Source: Nocardia sp. alder85J (GTDB lineage: Bacteria > Actinomycetota > Actinomycetes > Mycobacteriales > Mycobacteriaceae). From it: a DNA stretch of 64,000 nt. Where the stretch lies: the NCBI RefSeq assembly GCF_020176955.2, contig NZ_JAIUCZ020000003.1, positions 558,001 through 622,000 of the forward strand, written 5' to 3'. Made by a program: the position numbers and the translations under genes. Under the pieces are notes generated by a model. That model did not search any database and was not told where the DNA came from. It saw nothing but the letters and a program-made list of their open reading frames with translations. This document shows positions 17,104-28,614 of this stretch, in pieces. Each line of letters starts with the position of its first letter. Positions within the stretch are counted from its first letter, which is position 1.

Positions 17104-18096
17104 CTACACCCGCAACTCCGGTGGCAGGCCGAACAGTGGGAACAGCCGCGCGGTGTCGAGGAAGTAGTTCAGGCCACTGATGCCGCGGTCGCCGTCGAGT
17201 TCCAGCACCGTGATCGACCAGGGCTCCAGCAGCGACGGGTCGTGCTCGCTGGGCTTGTAGTGGCCGAAGGCGGGCAGGCCGTTGGCACCCTCCAGCGGAA
17301 CGAGTTTCGAACCGCGACAGGCCGATCCGGCGGTGAGCATGAAGGCGGCGACGTCCTGCGGGCCGCGCAGCCAGAAGTCGAAGGGCGGCATCTGCATGTC
17401 GACGTCCTTCTTCAGCAGCGCGGTGAGCGCCTCCATGTCGAACGCCTCGAACGCCTGCACATACGCCTCGACGAACTTGCGCTGCTCGTCGTCGGTGTCG
17501 TCATAGGACTTCTCCGCCGTCGGCTGCACCTTGGCGATGGTGGCACGGGCGCGTTGCAGCGCGCTGTTCACCGAGGTCGGCGACATGGTGAGCAGATCGG
17601 CGGTCTCGTTGGCGGAGAACCGCAGTACCTCACGCATGATGAGGATGGCCCGCTGGGTGGCCGGCAGGTGCTGCATCGCGGCGAGGAAGGCCAGGCGCAG
17701 CGAGTCCTTGGTGGCGGCCCGGTCGGCCGGGTCGGAACCGAACGCCAGCCCGTTCGGGATCGGATCGATCCACGGCAGATCGGCGCGCGGCGGCGGCAGC
17801 TGGCTGTCGGCCGACGCGGGCCCGGTCAGATCCATCGGCATCGCCCGGCGCTGCGGACCGTCGAGCATGTCCAGGCAGACGTTGGTCGCGATGCGGTACA
17901 GCCAGGATCGCAGGCTGGACCGGCCCTCGAACGAGTCGTACGCCTTCCACGCCCGGGTGAGCGTCTCCTGGACCGCGTCCTCCGCCTCGAAGGAGGAGCC
18001 CAGCATCCGATAGGTGTACGCGCACAGTTCCCGCCGGTAACTCTCGAATTCCGGCAGGACCTCCTCGACTCCGGTCGAGCCCCCGCTGGTGCTCAT
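17104..18096 (-). CDS. ECF sigma factor with C-terminal SnoaL-like domain
   Basis: 330 residues from the ATG at 18096 (MSTSGGSTGVEEVLP); the frame extends upstream without support. Sigma region 2 at about 15-85 (ELCAYTYRMLGSSFEAEDAVQ, SLRSWLYRIATNVCLDML) and region 4 at about 140-195 (LPATQRAILIMREVLRFS, then NETADLLTMSPTSVNSALQRAR). The C-terminal 120 residues form an NTF2/SnoaL-like domain, as in SigG/SigJ-type ECFs that lack a separate anti-sigma factor; none is encoded next to it. The C-terminal domain is thought to tune activity, perhaps by binding a small molecule. Confidence 0.88.
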   Translation of the reverse strand: MSTSGGSTGVEEVLPEFESYRRELCAYTYRMLGSSFEAEDAVQETLTRAWKAYDSFEGRSSLRSWLYRIATNVCLDMLDGPQRRAMPMDLTGPASADSQLPPPRADLPWIDPIPNGLAFGSDPADRAATKDSLRLAFLAAMQHLPATQRAILIMREVLRFSANETADLLTMSPTSVNSALQRARATIAKVQPTAEKSYDDTDDEQRKFVEAYVQAFEAFDMEALTALLKKDVDMQMPPFDFWLRGPQDVAAFMLTAGSACRGSKLVPLEGANGLPAFGHYKPSEHDPSLLEPWSITVLELDGDRGISGLNYFLDTARLFPLFGLPPELRV

Positions 18097-18299
18097 GCTG
18101 TGTCCTCTCGTCGCACGAGCGGGGACCACCTCGGCCCGACCTGACGCGGCTCGGTCGAGCCGCGCACCACCCCCGCTCGGGTCCCACTGTGGCACAGGGC
18201 ACCGACAAGTTGTCCCGGAACTCCGGGACCGTTTCGCCGGACCTCGGCGGCGCACCGGAGACAACGAGCGAAATCGGGTGAATTGTCCGGAAAGTAGGT

Positions 18300-19952
<1,653 letters not shown>

Positions 19953-19962
19953 CCGACAAAAA

Positions 19963-19976
19963 TAGAACGCGTTCTT
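19963..19976. promoter_or_regulatory. KstR-like operator upstream of fadD19
   Basis: TAGAACGCGTTCTT: a 12-bp palindrome AGAACGCGTTCT matching TnnAACnnGTTnnA except for the last base. Starts 10 bp upstream of the fadD19 GTG. Confidence 0.78.
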
Positions 19977-20007
19977 GGTGCTGGCAAGACTTGATTTACG
20001 GGGTTTA

Positions 20008-21045
20008 CTAATGCCCTAGCAGGGGTGCCAACCGCCGCACCTGATCCGCGTCCCGCGCACCCACGAGCAGCATGGTGACCCCGGCCTTCTCCCACACCCC
20101 GAGTTGCTCGCGCACATGCGCCTCGTCGCCGATGATGGTGGTGTCGAGAATCAGCTGGTCCGGCACCGCGGCCGCGGCGGCCTCCTTGCGGCCGGACCGG
20201 AACAGCGCGGTGATCTCGTCGACCGCTTCGCCGTATCCCATGCGCCGGTACACCTCCGCATGGAAGTTGAGCTCCTCGGCACCCATGCCGCCGATGTACA
20301 GCGCCGAGAACGGCCGCAGCCGATCGAGTTCCCCGGCGACGTCGTCGGTGAGGATCACCTGCGCCGTCGCGGCGATCTCGAAATCCGCGCGGGTGCGCCG
20401 CGCGCCGGGCCGCGCGAAGCCCTCGTCGAGCCACTCGTTGTACATTCCGGCCAGCCGCGGCGTGTAGTAGATGGCCAGCCAGCCGTCGGCGATCTCGGCG
20501 GTCAGCGCCACATTCTTCGGCCCCTCCGCGCCGAGCCAGATCGGCAGATCCGCGCGCAGCGGATGGGTGATCGGCTTGAGCGGCTTGCCCAGACCGGTCG
20601 CCCCGGGCCCGCGCAGCGGCAGCGGATAGTGCGGGCCGGCGCTCACCACCGGCGCCTCGCGGGCCAGCACCCGCCGCACCACGCCGACATATTCCCGGGT
20701 GCGCGCCAACGGCTTCCCGAACGGCTGCCCGTACCACCCCTCCACCACCTGCGGCCCGGACACGCCCAGGCCCAGGATGGCCCGGCCGCCGCTGAGATGG
20801 TCGAGGCTCAGCGCCGCCATCGCGGTCGCGGTCGGGGTGCGCGCCGACAGCTGCACCACCGAGGTGCCCAGCCGCACCCGGCGCGTGCCCGAACCCCACC
20901 ACGCCAGCGGCGTGAAGGCATCCGACCCCCACGACTCGGCGGTGAACACGGCGTCGAAACCGGTCTCCTCGGCCGCGGCGACCAGTTCGACGGCATTCGC
21001 CGGCGGCTGCGCACCCCAGTACCCGAGCTGCAATCCGAAACGCAT
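20008..21045 (-). CDS. LLM-class (F420-dependent-type) oxidoreductase
   Basis: 345 residues, ATG at 21045 with AAAGGA about 8 bases upstream. Luciferase-like monooxygenase TIM barrel: MRFGLQLGYWG, GFDAVFTAESWGSDAF, LGTSVVQLSARTP and LGLGVSGPQVVEGWYG are hallmarks of F420-using members. Position between fadD19 and the DUF35-ltp4-ltp3 operon matches Rv3520c, a KstR-regulated gene of unproven function. A redox step on a steroid CoA ester is inferred only from context. Confidence 0.85.
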   Translation of the reverse strand: MRFGLQLGYWGAQPPANAVELVAAAEETGFDAVFTAESWGSDAFTPLAWWGSGTRRVRLGTSVVQLSARTPTATAMAALSLDHLSGGRAILGLGVSGPQVVEGWYGQPFGKPLARTREYVGVVRRVLAREAPVVSAGPHYPLPLRGPGATGLGKPLKPITHPLRADLPIWLGAEGPKNVALTAEIADGWLAIYYTPRLAGMYNEWLDEGFARPGARRTRADFEIAATAQVILTDDVAGELDRLRPFSALYIGGMGAEELNFHAEVYRRMGYGEAVDEITALFRSGRKEAAAAAVPDQLILDTTIIGDEAHVREQLGVWEKAGVTMLLVGARDADQVRRLAPLLGH

Positions 21046-21134
21046 GCCATGTCCTTTCTCGCGGGGCTACGATCGCAGCCTGCCGCCTCCACCTGCGCGA
21101 GCGTCTCCACATCGAGCGCCCTTGCCACCAGAAT

Positions 21135-21148
21135 AAGAACCTGTTCTA
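21135..21148. promoter_or_regulatory. KstR-like operator in the divergent LLM / DUF35 promoter
   Basis: AAGAACCTGTTCTA reads on the minus strand as TAGAACAGGTTCTT, matching TnnAACnnGTTnnA except for the last base. It ends 9 bp before the GTG of the DUF35 gene and lies 90 bp upstream of the LLM gene. Confidence 0.75.
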
Positions 21149-21157
21149 CTCGAAGTC

Positions 21158-22162
21158 GTGACTCAGGGGAACACCATCACCGGCACCATCTCCGACGACG
21201 GCAGCGCCCCGCCGGAGGTGCTCGCCGCAGAGCTGCGGCTGAAATTCGACTACACCAGATCCGTCGGGCCGACCATCGGACGCTTCCTCACCGGGCTGCG
21301 TTCCGGGCGTGTCGTGGGCGTGCGCGGTTCCGACGGCCGGGTCCTGGTGCCGCCCGCCGAATACGATCCGGTCACCTCGGACCCACTGACCGAATTCGTC
21401 GACGTGGCCGACGTGGGCACCGTGCAGACCTGGTCCTGGGTACGAGAACCCTTGCCGGGCCAGCCCTTCGACCGGCCCTTCGCCTGGGCGCTGATCCGGC
21501 TCGACGGCGCCGACACCGGTCTGCTGCACGCGGTGGACGTGGCCTCGCCGGACGACATCCACTCCGGCCTGCGGGTACGGGCCCGCTGGGCGGCCGAGCG
21601 CAGCGGCGGCATCCACGACATCGAATGTTTCGAGCCCGGTGAAACCTCCACCGCCCCGGCCGATTCCGAGGACACCGCGGCGCCGGTGACCGGCATCGTG
21701 ACCCCGGTGGACCTGCGCTACAAGCACACTGCCTCGCCGCAGGAAACCGAATTCCTGAAGGCCATCGCCGACGGCCGCCTGCTCGGCGCCCGCGCCACCG
21801 ACGGCAAGGTGTACTTCCCGCCGCGCGGCGCCGATCCGCGCACCGGCGAGCCCACCGACGACTACGTCGAACTATCCGACATCGGCATCGTCACCACCTT
21901 CTGCATCGTCAACGTGCCGTTCCAGGGTCAGCGCATCACACCGCCCTACGTCGCTGCGTATGTGCTGCTGGACGGCACCGACATCCCGTTCCTGCATCTG
22001 GTGCTCGGCTGCGCGGTCGACGAGGTGCGCATGGGCATGCGGGTCAAGGCGGTCTGGAAGCCGCGCGAGCAATGGTCCTACGACGGCCTGGACAACATCT
22101 CGCACTTCGAGCCGACCGGCGAGCCGGACGCCGAATACGACACCTACGCGCACCACCTCTGA
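21158..22162 (+). CDS. Tandem DUF35 OB-fold protein (thiolase partner)
   Basis: 334 residues, GTG start at 21158. Two DUF35/OB-fold repeats, about residues 25-160 and 178-325; compare DYTRSVGPTIGRFLTGLRSG with KHTASPQETEFLKAIADGRL, and DVADVGTVQTW with ELSDIGIVTTF. The zinc-ribbon CxxC pairs usual at the start of DUF35 proteins are missing. In the steroid pathway, DUF35 proteins pair with Ltp-type thiolases or aldolases; Rv3521 occupies the same place before ltp4 and ltp3. A structural or CoA-channel partner of Ltp3/Ltp4 is likely. Confidence 0.8.
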   Translation: MTQGNTITGTISDDGSAPPEVLAAELRLKFDYTRSVGPTIGRFLTGLRSGRVVGVRGSDGRVLVPPAEYDPVTSDPLTEFVDVADVGTVQTWSWVREPLPGQPFDRPFAWALIRLDGADTGLLHAVDVASPDDIHSGLRVRARWAAERSGGIHDIECFEPGETSTAPADSEDTAAPVTGIVTPVDLRYKHTASPQETEFLKAIADGRLLGARATDGKVYFPPRGADPRTGEPTDDYVELSDIGIVTTFCIVNVPFQGQRITPPYVAAYVLLDGTDIPFLHLVLGCAVDEVRMGMRVKAVWKPREQWSYDGLDNISHFEPTGEPDAEYDTYAHHL

Positions 22163-22249
22163 GCGGGGCATGGTGTGCGATCCCGCGCGGCCCGCGCGTC
22201 CGGCCGACCGGATGCCGGTGTCCCGCGTCGACACAGAGAGCGGAATATC

Positions 22250-23281
22250 TTGAGCGACAGAGCAACCGATATCGCGGTGGTGGGTTTCGCCCACGCCCCG
22301 CATGTCCGGGAGACCTTCGGCACCACCAACGGCGTCGAGATGCTGACCCCGTGCTTCCGGAAGTTGTACGACAAGCTCGGCATCGGCGTCGGCGATATCG
22401 ACTTCTGGTGCTCCGGATCCTCGGATTACCTTGCCGGACGCGCCTTCTCGTTCATCTCCGCGATCGACTCGATCGGTGCGGTGCCGCCGATCAACGAATC
22501 GCACGTGGAGATGGACGCCGCCTGGGCGCTCTACGAGGCCTGGGTGAAACTGCGCTCCGGACAAGCGAAGACGGCCCTGGTGTACGGATTCGGAAAGGCC
22601 TCGGCGGGCACACTGCGGCAGGTGCTGACGATGCAGACCGATCCGTATCTGGTGGCTCCGCTGTGGCCCGATGCCGATTCGATCGCCGGGCTGGCCGCCC
22701 GCGCCGGACTGGACAGCGGCCGGTGGACCGAACGGGATCTGGCCGCGGTCGGCGCGACCGATGCGGCCGAGATCGACAAGCGCCTGGCCGCACCGTATGT
22801 CACCGATCCGCTGCGAGCGCACGACATCGCCCCGATCACCGACGGCGCGGCGGCCATCGTGCTGGCGACCGGTGACCGGGCTCGCGAACTGTGCGAGCGG
22901 CCCGCCTGGCTGACCGGCATGGCCCATCGCATCGACACCCCGGTGCTCGGCGCGCGCGATCTGACCGATTCGCCGTCCACCCGGGCAGCCGCCCGAGCCG
23001 TCACCGACGGCGACGCCGCCGGCTTCGACATCGCCGAACTGCACGCCCAGTACAGCCACGAGCAGCTGATCCTGAAGGAAGCGATCGGCCTCGGCCCGAG
23101 CACGCGCATCAACCCCTCCGGCGGCCCGCTCGCCGGCAACCCCATGTTCGCCGCCGGGCTGGAGCGCATCGGTTACGCCGCCACCGCCATCATCGACGGC
23201 ACCGCGAACCGGGCCCTCGCCCACGCGAGCAGCGGGCCCGCGCTACAGCAGAACCTCGTCGCCACTCTGGAGGCGCGATGA
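22250..23281 (+). CDS. ltp4: Thiolase-fold lipid-transfer protein Ltp4
   Basis: 343 residues. I chose TTG at 22250 (LSDRATDIAVVGFAHAPH) because homologues begin just before DIAVVGFAH and GAGAG lies about 8 bases upstream; a GTG or ATG further up would add a tail with no family support. SCP-x/thiolase fold with ALVYGFGKAS, ITDGAAAIVL and the C-terminal NPSGGPLAGNPMFAAG. These Ltp proteins act in side-chain C-C cleavage, retro-aldol or thiolytic, together with DUF35 partners. Second gene of the DUF35-ltp4-ltp3-KSI operon. Confidence 0.85.
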   Translation: MSDRATDIAVVGFAHAPHVRETFGTTNGVEMLTPCFRKLYDKLGIGVGDIDFWCSGSSDYLAGRAFSFISAIDSIGAVPPINESHVEMDAAWALYEAWVKLRSGQAKTALVYGFGKASAGTLRQVLTMQTDPYLVAPLWPDADSIAGLAARAGLDSGRWTERDLAAVGATDAAEIDKRLAAPYVTDPLRAHDIAPITDGAAAIVLATGDRARELCERPAWLTGMAHRIDTPVLGARDLTDSPSTRAAARAVTDGDAAGFDIAELHAQYSHEQLILKEAIGLGPSTRINPSGGPLAGNPMFAAGLERIGYAATAIIDGTANRALAHASSGPALQQNLVATLEAR

Positions 23282-23323
23282 GCGCCGCCACCGGGAGACG
23301 GACTATCACCGGGAGACATCAGA

Positions 23324-24490
23324 ATGCCTGAACTCGCCGCAGTACTCGGCACCGGCCAGACCCATCATGTGACGAAACGCGCGGATGTGTCGATGGCCGG
23401 AATGTGCAGGGAGGCAATCGATCGCGCACTCGCGGACGCCGAGCTGACGATGGCCGACATCGACGCCGTCGTGGTCGGCAAGGCGCCGGACCTGTTCGAG
23501 GGCTCGATGATGCCGGAGCTGTTCCTCGCGGATGCGCTGGGCGCCACCGGGAAACCGATGTTGCGCGTGCACACCGCCGGTTCGGTCGGCGGTTCCACCG
23601 GCGTGGTCGCCGCCAATCTGGTGCAGGCCGGCGTGCACGGCCGGGTGCTGGCCGTGGCGTGGGAGAAGCAGTCGGAATCCAATGCCATGTGGGCACTGTC
23701 GAATCCGGTGCCGTTCACCAAACCGGTCGGCGCCGGTGCGGGCGGTTATTTCGCGCCGCACGTGCGGGCCTACATCCGCCGCTCCGGGGCGCCGCTGCAC
23801 GTCGGGGCCATGGTCGCGGTGAAGGACCGCCGCAACGGCGCCAGGAATCCGCTGGCCCATCTGCAACAGGCCGACATCACCCTGGAATCGGTGCTGGCCT
23901 CCCAGATGCTCTGGGACCCCATCCGTCTCGACGAGACCTGCCCGTCCTCGGACGGCGCGTGCGCGCTGGTACTCGGCGACGAGACCGCCGCCGCGGCCGC
24001 CGAGGCGGACGGCCGCACGGTGGCATGGGTGCACGGCACCGCGATGCGCACCGAACCGCTGGCCTACGCGGGCCGCGATCAGGTGAATCCTCAGGCCGGC
24101 CGGGACGCGGCGGCCGCGTTGTGGAAGCAGGCGGGCATCACCGACCCGCTGGCGGAGATCGACGCCGCCGAGATCTATGTGCCCTTCTCCTGGTTCGAGC
24201 CGATGTGGCTGGAGAACCTCGGCTTCATGCCGGAGGGCAAGGGCTGGACACTCACCGAATCCGGCGAGACCGAGATCGGCGGAACGCTGCCGGTCAACCC
24301 GTCCGGCGGGGTGCTGAGCTCGAATCCGATCGGCGCCTCCGGCATGATCCGGTTCGCCGAGGCGGCGAAGCAGGTCATGCGGCGCGCCGGCGACTATCAG
24401 GTCGAGGGTGCGCGCAAGGCCCTGGGCCACGCCTACGGTGGTGGCTCGCAATACTTTTCGATGTGGGTAGTGGGATCGGAGAAGCCATGA
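23324..24490 (+). CDS. ltp3: Thiolase-fold lipid-transfer protein Ltp3
   Basis: 388 residues, ATG at 23324. Thiolase superfamily: VVVGKAPDLFEG, RVHTAGSVGGSTG at the nucleophile position (no Cys there), TCPSSDGACALVL, VNPSGGVLSSNPIGASG near the C-terminus. Absence of the nucleophilic Cys suggests a retro-aldolase or non-thiolytic role like other Ltp proteins; this is inference. Matches Rv3523 by position. Its stop overlaps the next gene's ATG (24487-24490). Confidence 0.85.
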   Translation: MPELAAVLGTGQTHHVTKRADVSMAGMCREAIDRALADAELTMADIDAVVVGKAPDLFEGSMMPELFLADALGATGKPMLRVHTAGSVGGSTGVVAANLVQAGVHGRVLAVAWEKQSESNAMWALSNPVPFTKPVGAGAGGYFAPHVRAYIRRSGAPLHVGAMVAVKDRRNGARNPLAHLQQADITLESVLASQMLWDPIRLDETCPSSDGACALVLGDETAAAAAEADGRTVAWVHGTAMRTEPLAYAGRDQVNPQAGRDAAAALWKQAGITDPLAEIDAAEIYVPFSWFEPMWLENLGFMPEGKGWTLTESGETEIGGTLPVNPSGGVLSSNPIGASGMIRFAEAAKQVMRRAGDYQVEGARKALGHAYGGGSQYFSMWVVGSEKP

Positions 24491-24906
24491 CCGACACTGC
24501 GGTCGACCATCCGGCGCGGGTCGCGGGCCGCGCCTCGCAGGCCGCCGTCCGCGCGCGCGACAAGGCCGCCTGGCTGGACCTGTTCGCCGCCGACGGCATC
24601 GTCGAGGATCCGGTGGGCCCCTCGCTGTTCGACCCCGAAGGCGTCGGACACCGTGGCCGGGACGCGATCTCGGCGTTCTGGGACAAGGCCATCGCCATGG
24701 CGGACTCGATCGAATTCCTCTTCGAGGACTCCTTCGCCTGCGGCAACGAGGTCGCCTACACCGGCCTGATCCGGACCGTCATCGGCGGCCAGATCGTCGA
24801 CGCGCACGGCGTATTCACCTACCGCGTCGACGATTCCGGCAAGATCGCCGCCCTGCGCGCGTTCTGGGAGACCGAGCGAGCAATGGCGACCATGCGTAGT
24901 GCTTGA
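24487..24906 (+). CDS. Ketosteroid-isomerase-like NTF2-fold protein
   Basis: 139 residues, ATG overlapping the ltp3 stop, so translationally coupled. NTF2/SnoaL fold; the segment LFAADGIVEDPVGPS is strikingly like the active-site stretch of bacterial delta5-3-ketosteroid isomerase, with Asp41 in the place of the catalytic base. The Tyr and second Asp that form the oxyanion hole in the Comamonas enzyme do not seem conserved (Ser at the Tyr site, Gly near the Asp site in my hand alignment). Either a diverged steroid isomerase or a steroid-binding relative. Confidence 0.7.
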   Translation: MTDTAVDHPARVAGRASQAAVRARDKAAWLDLFAADGIVEDPVGPSLFDPEGVGHRGRDAISAFWDKAIAMADSIEFLFEDSFACGNEVAYTGLIRTVIGGQIVDAHGVFTYRVDDSGKIAALRAFWETERAMATMRSA

Positions 24907-24966
24907 TTGCTTCGGCTTCGCCTCGCTGTTTGCGGCGCGGTGAGAGTCGGGTCGGCCGGTGAACGA

Positions 24967-25002
24967 CGAGAGGAGGGCCACCCTCGGGTGGCCCTCCTCT
25001 CG
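24967..25002. terminator. 16-bp perfect hairpin between convergent genes
   Basis: Stem 24967-24982 with 24987-25002, loop CTCG, no mismatches; ends 8 bp before the cyp125 stop. Placed between the KSI-like gene (plus) and cyp125 (minus). No T-run. Probable bidirectional terminator. Confidence 0.75.
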
Positions 25003-25010
25003 CTGCGGAT

Positions 25011-26270
25011 TCAGTGCGGCACGTGCGACTTCTGGTAGTCGACCCGGAATTCCTTCATGCCGTTGAGCCAGCCCGAGCGCAGGCGGCGAGGTGGGGCGAC
25101 GGCGGTGATGTCGGGCAGGTGGTCGGCGATGGCGTTGAAGATGAGTTCGATCTCCAGGCGGGCCAGGTTCGCGCCGATGCAGAAGTGCGCGCCGGTGCCG
25201 CCGAAGGACACGTGCGGGTTGGGGTCCCGCAGGATGTCGAAGGTGTACGGGTCGGTGAACACCTCTTCGTCGAAGTTCGCCGAGCGGTACAGCAGCACCA
25301 GCCGCTCGCCCTTCTTCAACGGCACGCCGGACAGTTCGGTGTCGGCCAGCAGGGTGCGCTGGAACATGCTCACCGGGGTGGCCCAGCGGATGATCTCGTC
25401 GGCCGCGGTGACCGGGCGCTGCTTCTTGAACAGCTCCCACTGGTCGGGGTTCTCCAGGAAGGCGTGCATGCCGTGCGAGATGGCGTTGCGGGTGGTCTCG
25501 TTGCCCGCCACCGCCAGCAGCATCACGAAGAAGCCGAACTCCTCGGAAGTCAGTGCCTCGCCGTCGATCTCGGCCTGCACCAGATCGGTGACGATGTCTC
25601 CGGCGGGATTGGCCTTGCGATCCTCGGCCATCTGGTAGGCGTAGCCCAGCAGCTGGGCCGAGGCCATCACCGGATCGGCGTCCATATCCGGATCGTCGTA
25701 GCCGGTCATCTCGTTGGACCAGGTGAAGACCTTCATCCGGTCCTCCTGCGGCACCCCGATCAGATCGGCGATGGCCTGCAAGGGCAGTTCGCAGGCGACC
25801 TGTTCGACGAAGTCGCCCCCACCGGATTCCGCGGCGGCGCGCACGATCCGCTCGGCGCGCGCGGACAGTTCGGCCCGCAGCCCGTTGATCACCCGCGGGG
25901 TGAAGCCCCGGGAGATGATCTTGCGCTGCTTGGTGTGCTCGGGCGGATCCATGTTGAGCAGGATCAACCGCTGCATATCGATGTTCTCGCGCGGGATGTC
26001 GTCCTGGAAGCGCGGAATCGCGGTGTTCTCGTAGGTGGAGAACACGTCGCTGCGCCGTGACACCTCCTTCACGTCCGCGTGCCGGGACACCACCCAGAAG
26101 CCTTCGTCGTGGAAACCGCCGATCTCCGGGGCCTGCGGATTCCACCAGATCGGCGCGGTCCGGCGGAGTTCGGCGAACTCCTCGACCGGCACTCGCTGCG
26201 CCCACATCTCGGGATCGGTGACATCGAAACCGTCCGGCACGTTCGGCCGCGCGGCACCAGCCTCTACCAC
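25011..26270 (-). CDS. cyp125: Cytochrome P450 CYP125-type steroid C26 monooxygenase
   Basis: 419 residues, GTG start at 26270. P450 signatures: I-helix AGNETTR, K-helix ExxR in DEIIR, and heme ligand about Cys364 in FGGTGAHFCIGANLAR. N-terminal PDGFDVTDPEMWAQRVP and WWNPQAPEIGGFHDEGFW match CYP125, the enzyme that hydroxylates and oxidises cholest-4-en-3-one at C26 to start side-chain degradation. Divergent from fadA5, as in mycobacteria, with KstR boxes between. Likely electron donor: the ferredoxin at 11709. Confidence 0.93.
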   Translation of the reverse strand: MVEAGAARPNVPDGFDVTDPEMWAQRVPVEEFAELRRTAPIWWNPQAPEIGGFHDEGFWVVSRHADVKEVSRRSDVFSTYENTAIPRFQDDIPRENIDMQRLILLNMDPPEHTKQRKIISRGFTPRVINGLRAELSARAERIVRAAAESGGGDFVEQVACELPLQAIADLIGVPQEDRMKVFTWSNEMTGYDDPDMDADPVMASAQLLGYAYQMAEDRKANPAGDIVTDLVQAEIDGEALTSEEFGFFVMLLAVAGNETTRNAISHGMHAFLENPDQWELFKKQRPVTAADEIIRWATPVSMFQRTLLADTELSGVPLKKGERLVLLYRSANFDEEVFTDPYTFDILRDPNPHVSFGGTGAHFCIGANLARLEIELIFNAIADHLPDITAVAPPRRLRSGWLNGMKEFRVDYQKSHVPH

Positions 26271-26291
26271 CAGCTGACTCCTTCACGTAAC

Positions 26292-26305
26292 TGGAACACG
26301 TTCTA
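26292..26305. promoter_or_regulatory. KstR-like operator, cyp125 side
   Basis: TGGAACACGTTCTA fits TnnAACnnGTTnnA fully. 22 bp upstream of the cyp125 GTG. Confidence 0.85.
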
Positions 26306-26361
26306 TGGCCATTGCAGCACAGGCCGGAGGACTAGTAAAGACACTCGCATTTCCGGCCTGA

Positions 26362-27582
<1,221 letters not shown>

Positions 27583-27942
27583 AAACAGGCGCTTCACGTG
27601 GGCGTTGTTGAACGTTCATCCCCGTAGACCCTCCGGGTGGTGTACACCACACAATACTCAGTACAGAGTCTTGTATGAGACAACAGCTATCTTTTGGCTA
27701 CCATTCGGAGGGTCGCGCCCACCCTCCCGACGGGCGAAAACCCGCTCCGGCCTGCGGTTCCCCAGTGCCGTTGGGGTACCCCGCAAACGCCGAGGCCGAC
27801 ATCCGTTCCCGAACCGGACGTCTGGAAGCTTCAAGGAAATCGCGAATCAGGCGTAGGTTTTCAGTTACTCAGCCGCTAATATCAATGATACGTATCCGAG
27901 ATAACGACTGTTAGTACAGCGAAGGGAATTGGGCGGCTCACA
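27583..27942. other. AT-richer intergenic region upstream of the EspR-like gene
   Basis: 360 bases without a convincing gene; open frames here have no ribosome sites. Base composition drops clearly at 27630-27710 and 27850-27930. Near the regulator gene are overlapping dyads: TATCAATGATA (27880-27890) and the palindrome GATACGTATC (27887-27896). These could be an operator for the XRE protein or part of its promoter. No RNA gene recognised. Confidence 0.5.
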
Positions 27943-28359
27943 ATGGCTGATTTCGCGGCGCGGCTGAACAAGCTGTTCGAAACCGTGCATCCCCCGGGGC
28001 GCAAGCCGCACACCAATGCCGAGGTGGCGGCAGCGTTGACGGCCTCCGGCCATCCGATCTCGAAACCGTACCTCTCGCAGTTGCGGTCGGGACAGCGGAC
28101 CAATCCGTCCGACGAGACGGTGGCAGCGCTGGCGAAGTTCTTCAAGGTCAAGCCGGACTACTTCTTCAACGACATCTACGCGGCCAAGATCGATCACGAT
28201 CTGGAGCTGCTATCCCAGCTGCAGGGCTACGGACTTCGTCGGTTGTCGAGTAGGGCCTTCGACCTCTCGGAGGAATCGCAGAACCTCCTGACCTCGATGG
28301 CAGAGAAGCTGCGGGCAAGTGAGGGCTTGCCGGAGATCCCGCCGGACGGCACGGAATAA
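27943..28359 (+). CDS. EspR-like XRE-family DNA-binding regulator
   Basis: 138 residues, close in length to M. tuberculosis EspR (132). The N-terminus FAARLNKLFETVHPPGRKPHT and the helix-turn-helix region SKPYLSQLRSGQRTNPSDET match EspR almost residue for residue as I recall it. The C-terminal dimerisation helices are more diverged. EspR is a nucleoid-associated regulator of cell-envelope, lipid and ESX genes. No ESX genes are in this window. It faces a convergent operon containing an IrrE-type protease, a class that often acts on XRE regulators. Confidence 0.85.
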   Translation: MADFAARLNKLFETVHPPGRKPHTNAEVAAALTASGHPISKPYLSQLRSGQRTNPSDETVAALAKFFKVKPDYFFNDIYAAKIDHDLELLSQLQGYGLRRLSSRAFDLSEESQNLLTSMAEKLRASEGLPEIPPDGTE

Positions 28360-28377
28360 CCAGGGCCTCGGGGCAAC

Positions 28378-28412
28378 ACACAGTGCGGTGACCACCGCGC
28401 TGTGTTTGTTTT
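28378..28412 (+). terminator. Intrinsic terminator of the EspR-like gene
   Basis: 12-bp stem (28378-28389 with 28394-28405, one G-T wobble), loop GACC, then TTGTTTT. 18 bp after the stop codon. Confidence 0.8.
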
Positions 28413-28423
28413 GGGGGTGATTT

Positions 28424-28462
28424 CGGCTCACACCGAAGCGAGACCCGCTTCGGTGTGAGCCG
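28424..28462. terminator. Perfect 17-bp hairpin between convergent genes
   Basis: Stem 28424-28440 with 28446-28462, loop AGACC. Same architecture as the hairpin at 15123-15161 but different sequence. Lies between the EspR-like gene terminator and the end of the membrane-protein gene. Confidence 0.65.
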
Positions 28463-28614
28463 TGTCCGTGCGCCGCTTCCGAGGTGGTCTCCCATCGCCG
28501 GCACAGAACGCCGCACTGTGATCCAGGACATAAAACCACCCGGTCGGGCGAACGCCCGGCAGTATGTGATTGCAATTGTTCGTACGCTTTTCGTTTGCAC
28601 GCCATGGGTCCGCC

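Noticed and set aside
27583..27942. Search for tRNA, riboswitch or attachment site at the island's left edge
   Set aside because: No cloverleaf, no tRNA 3' end and no direct repeat bounding the 27583-33558 island was visible, so no integration event is claimed.
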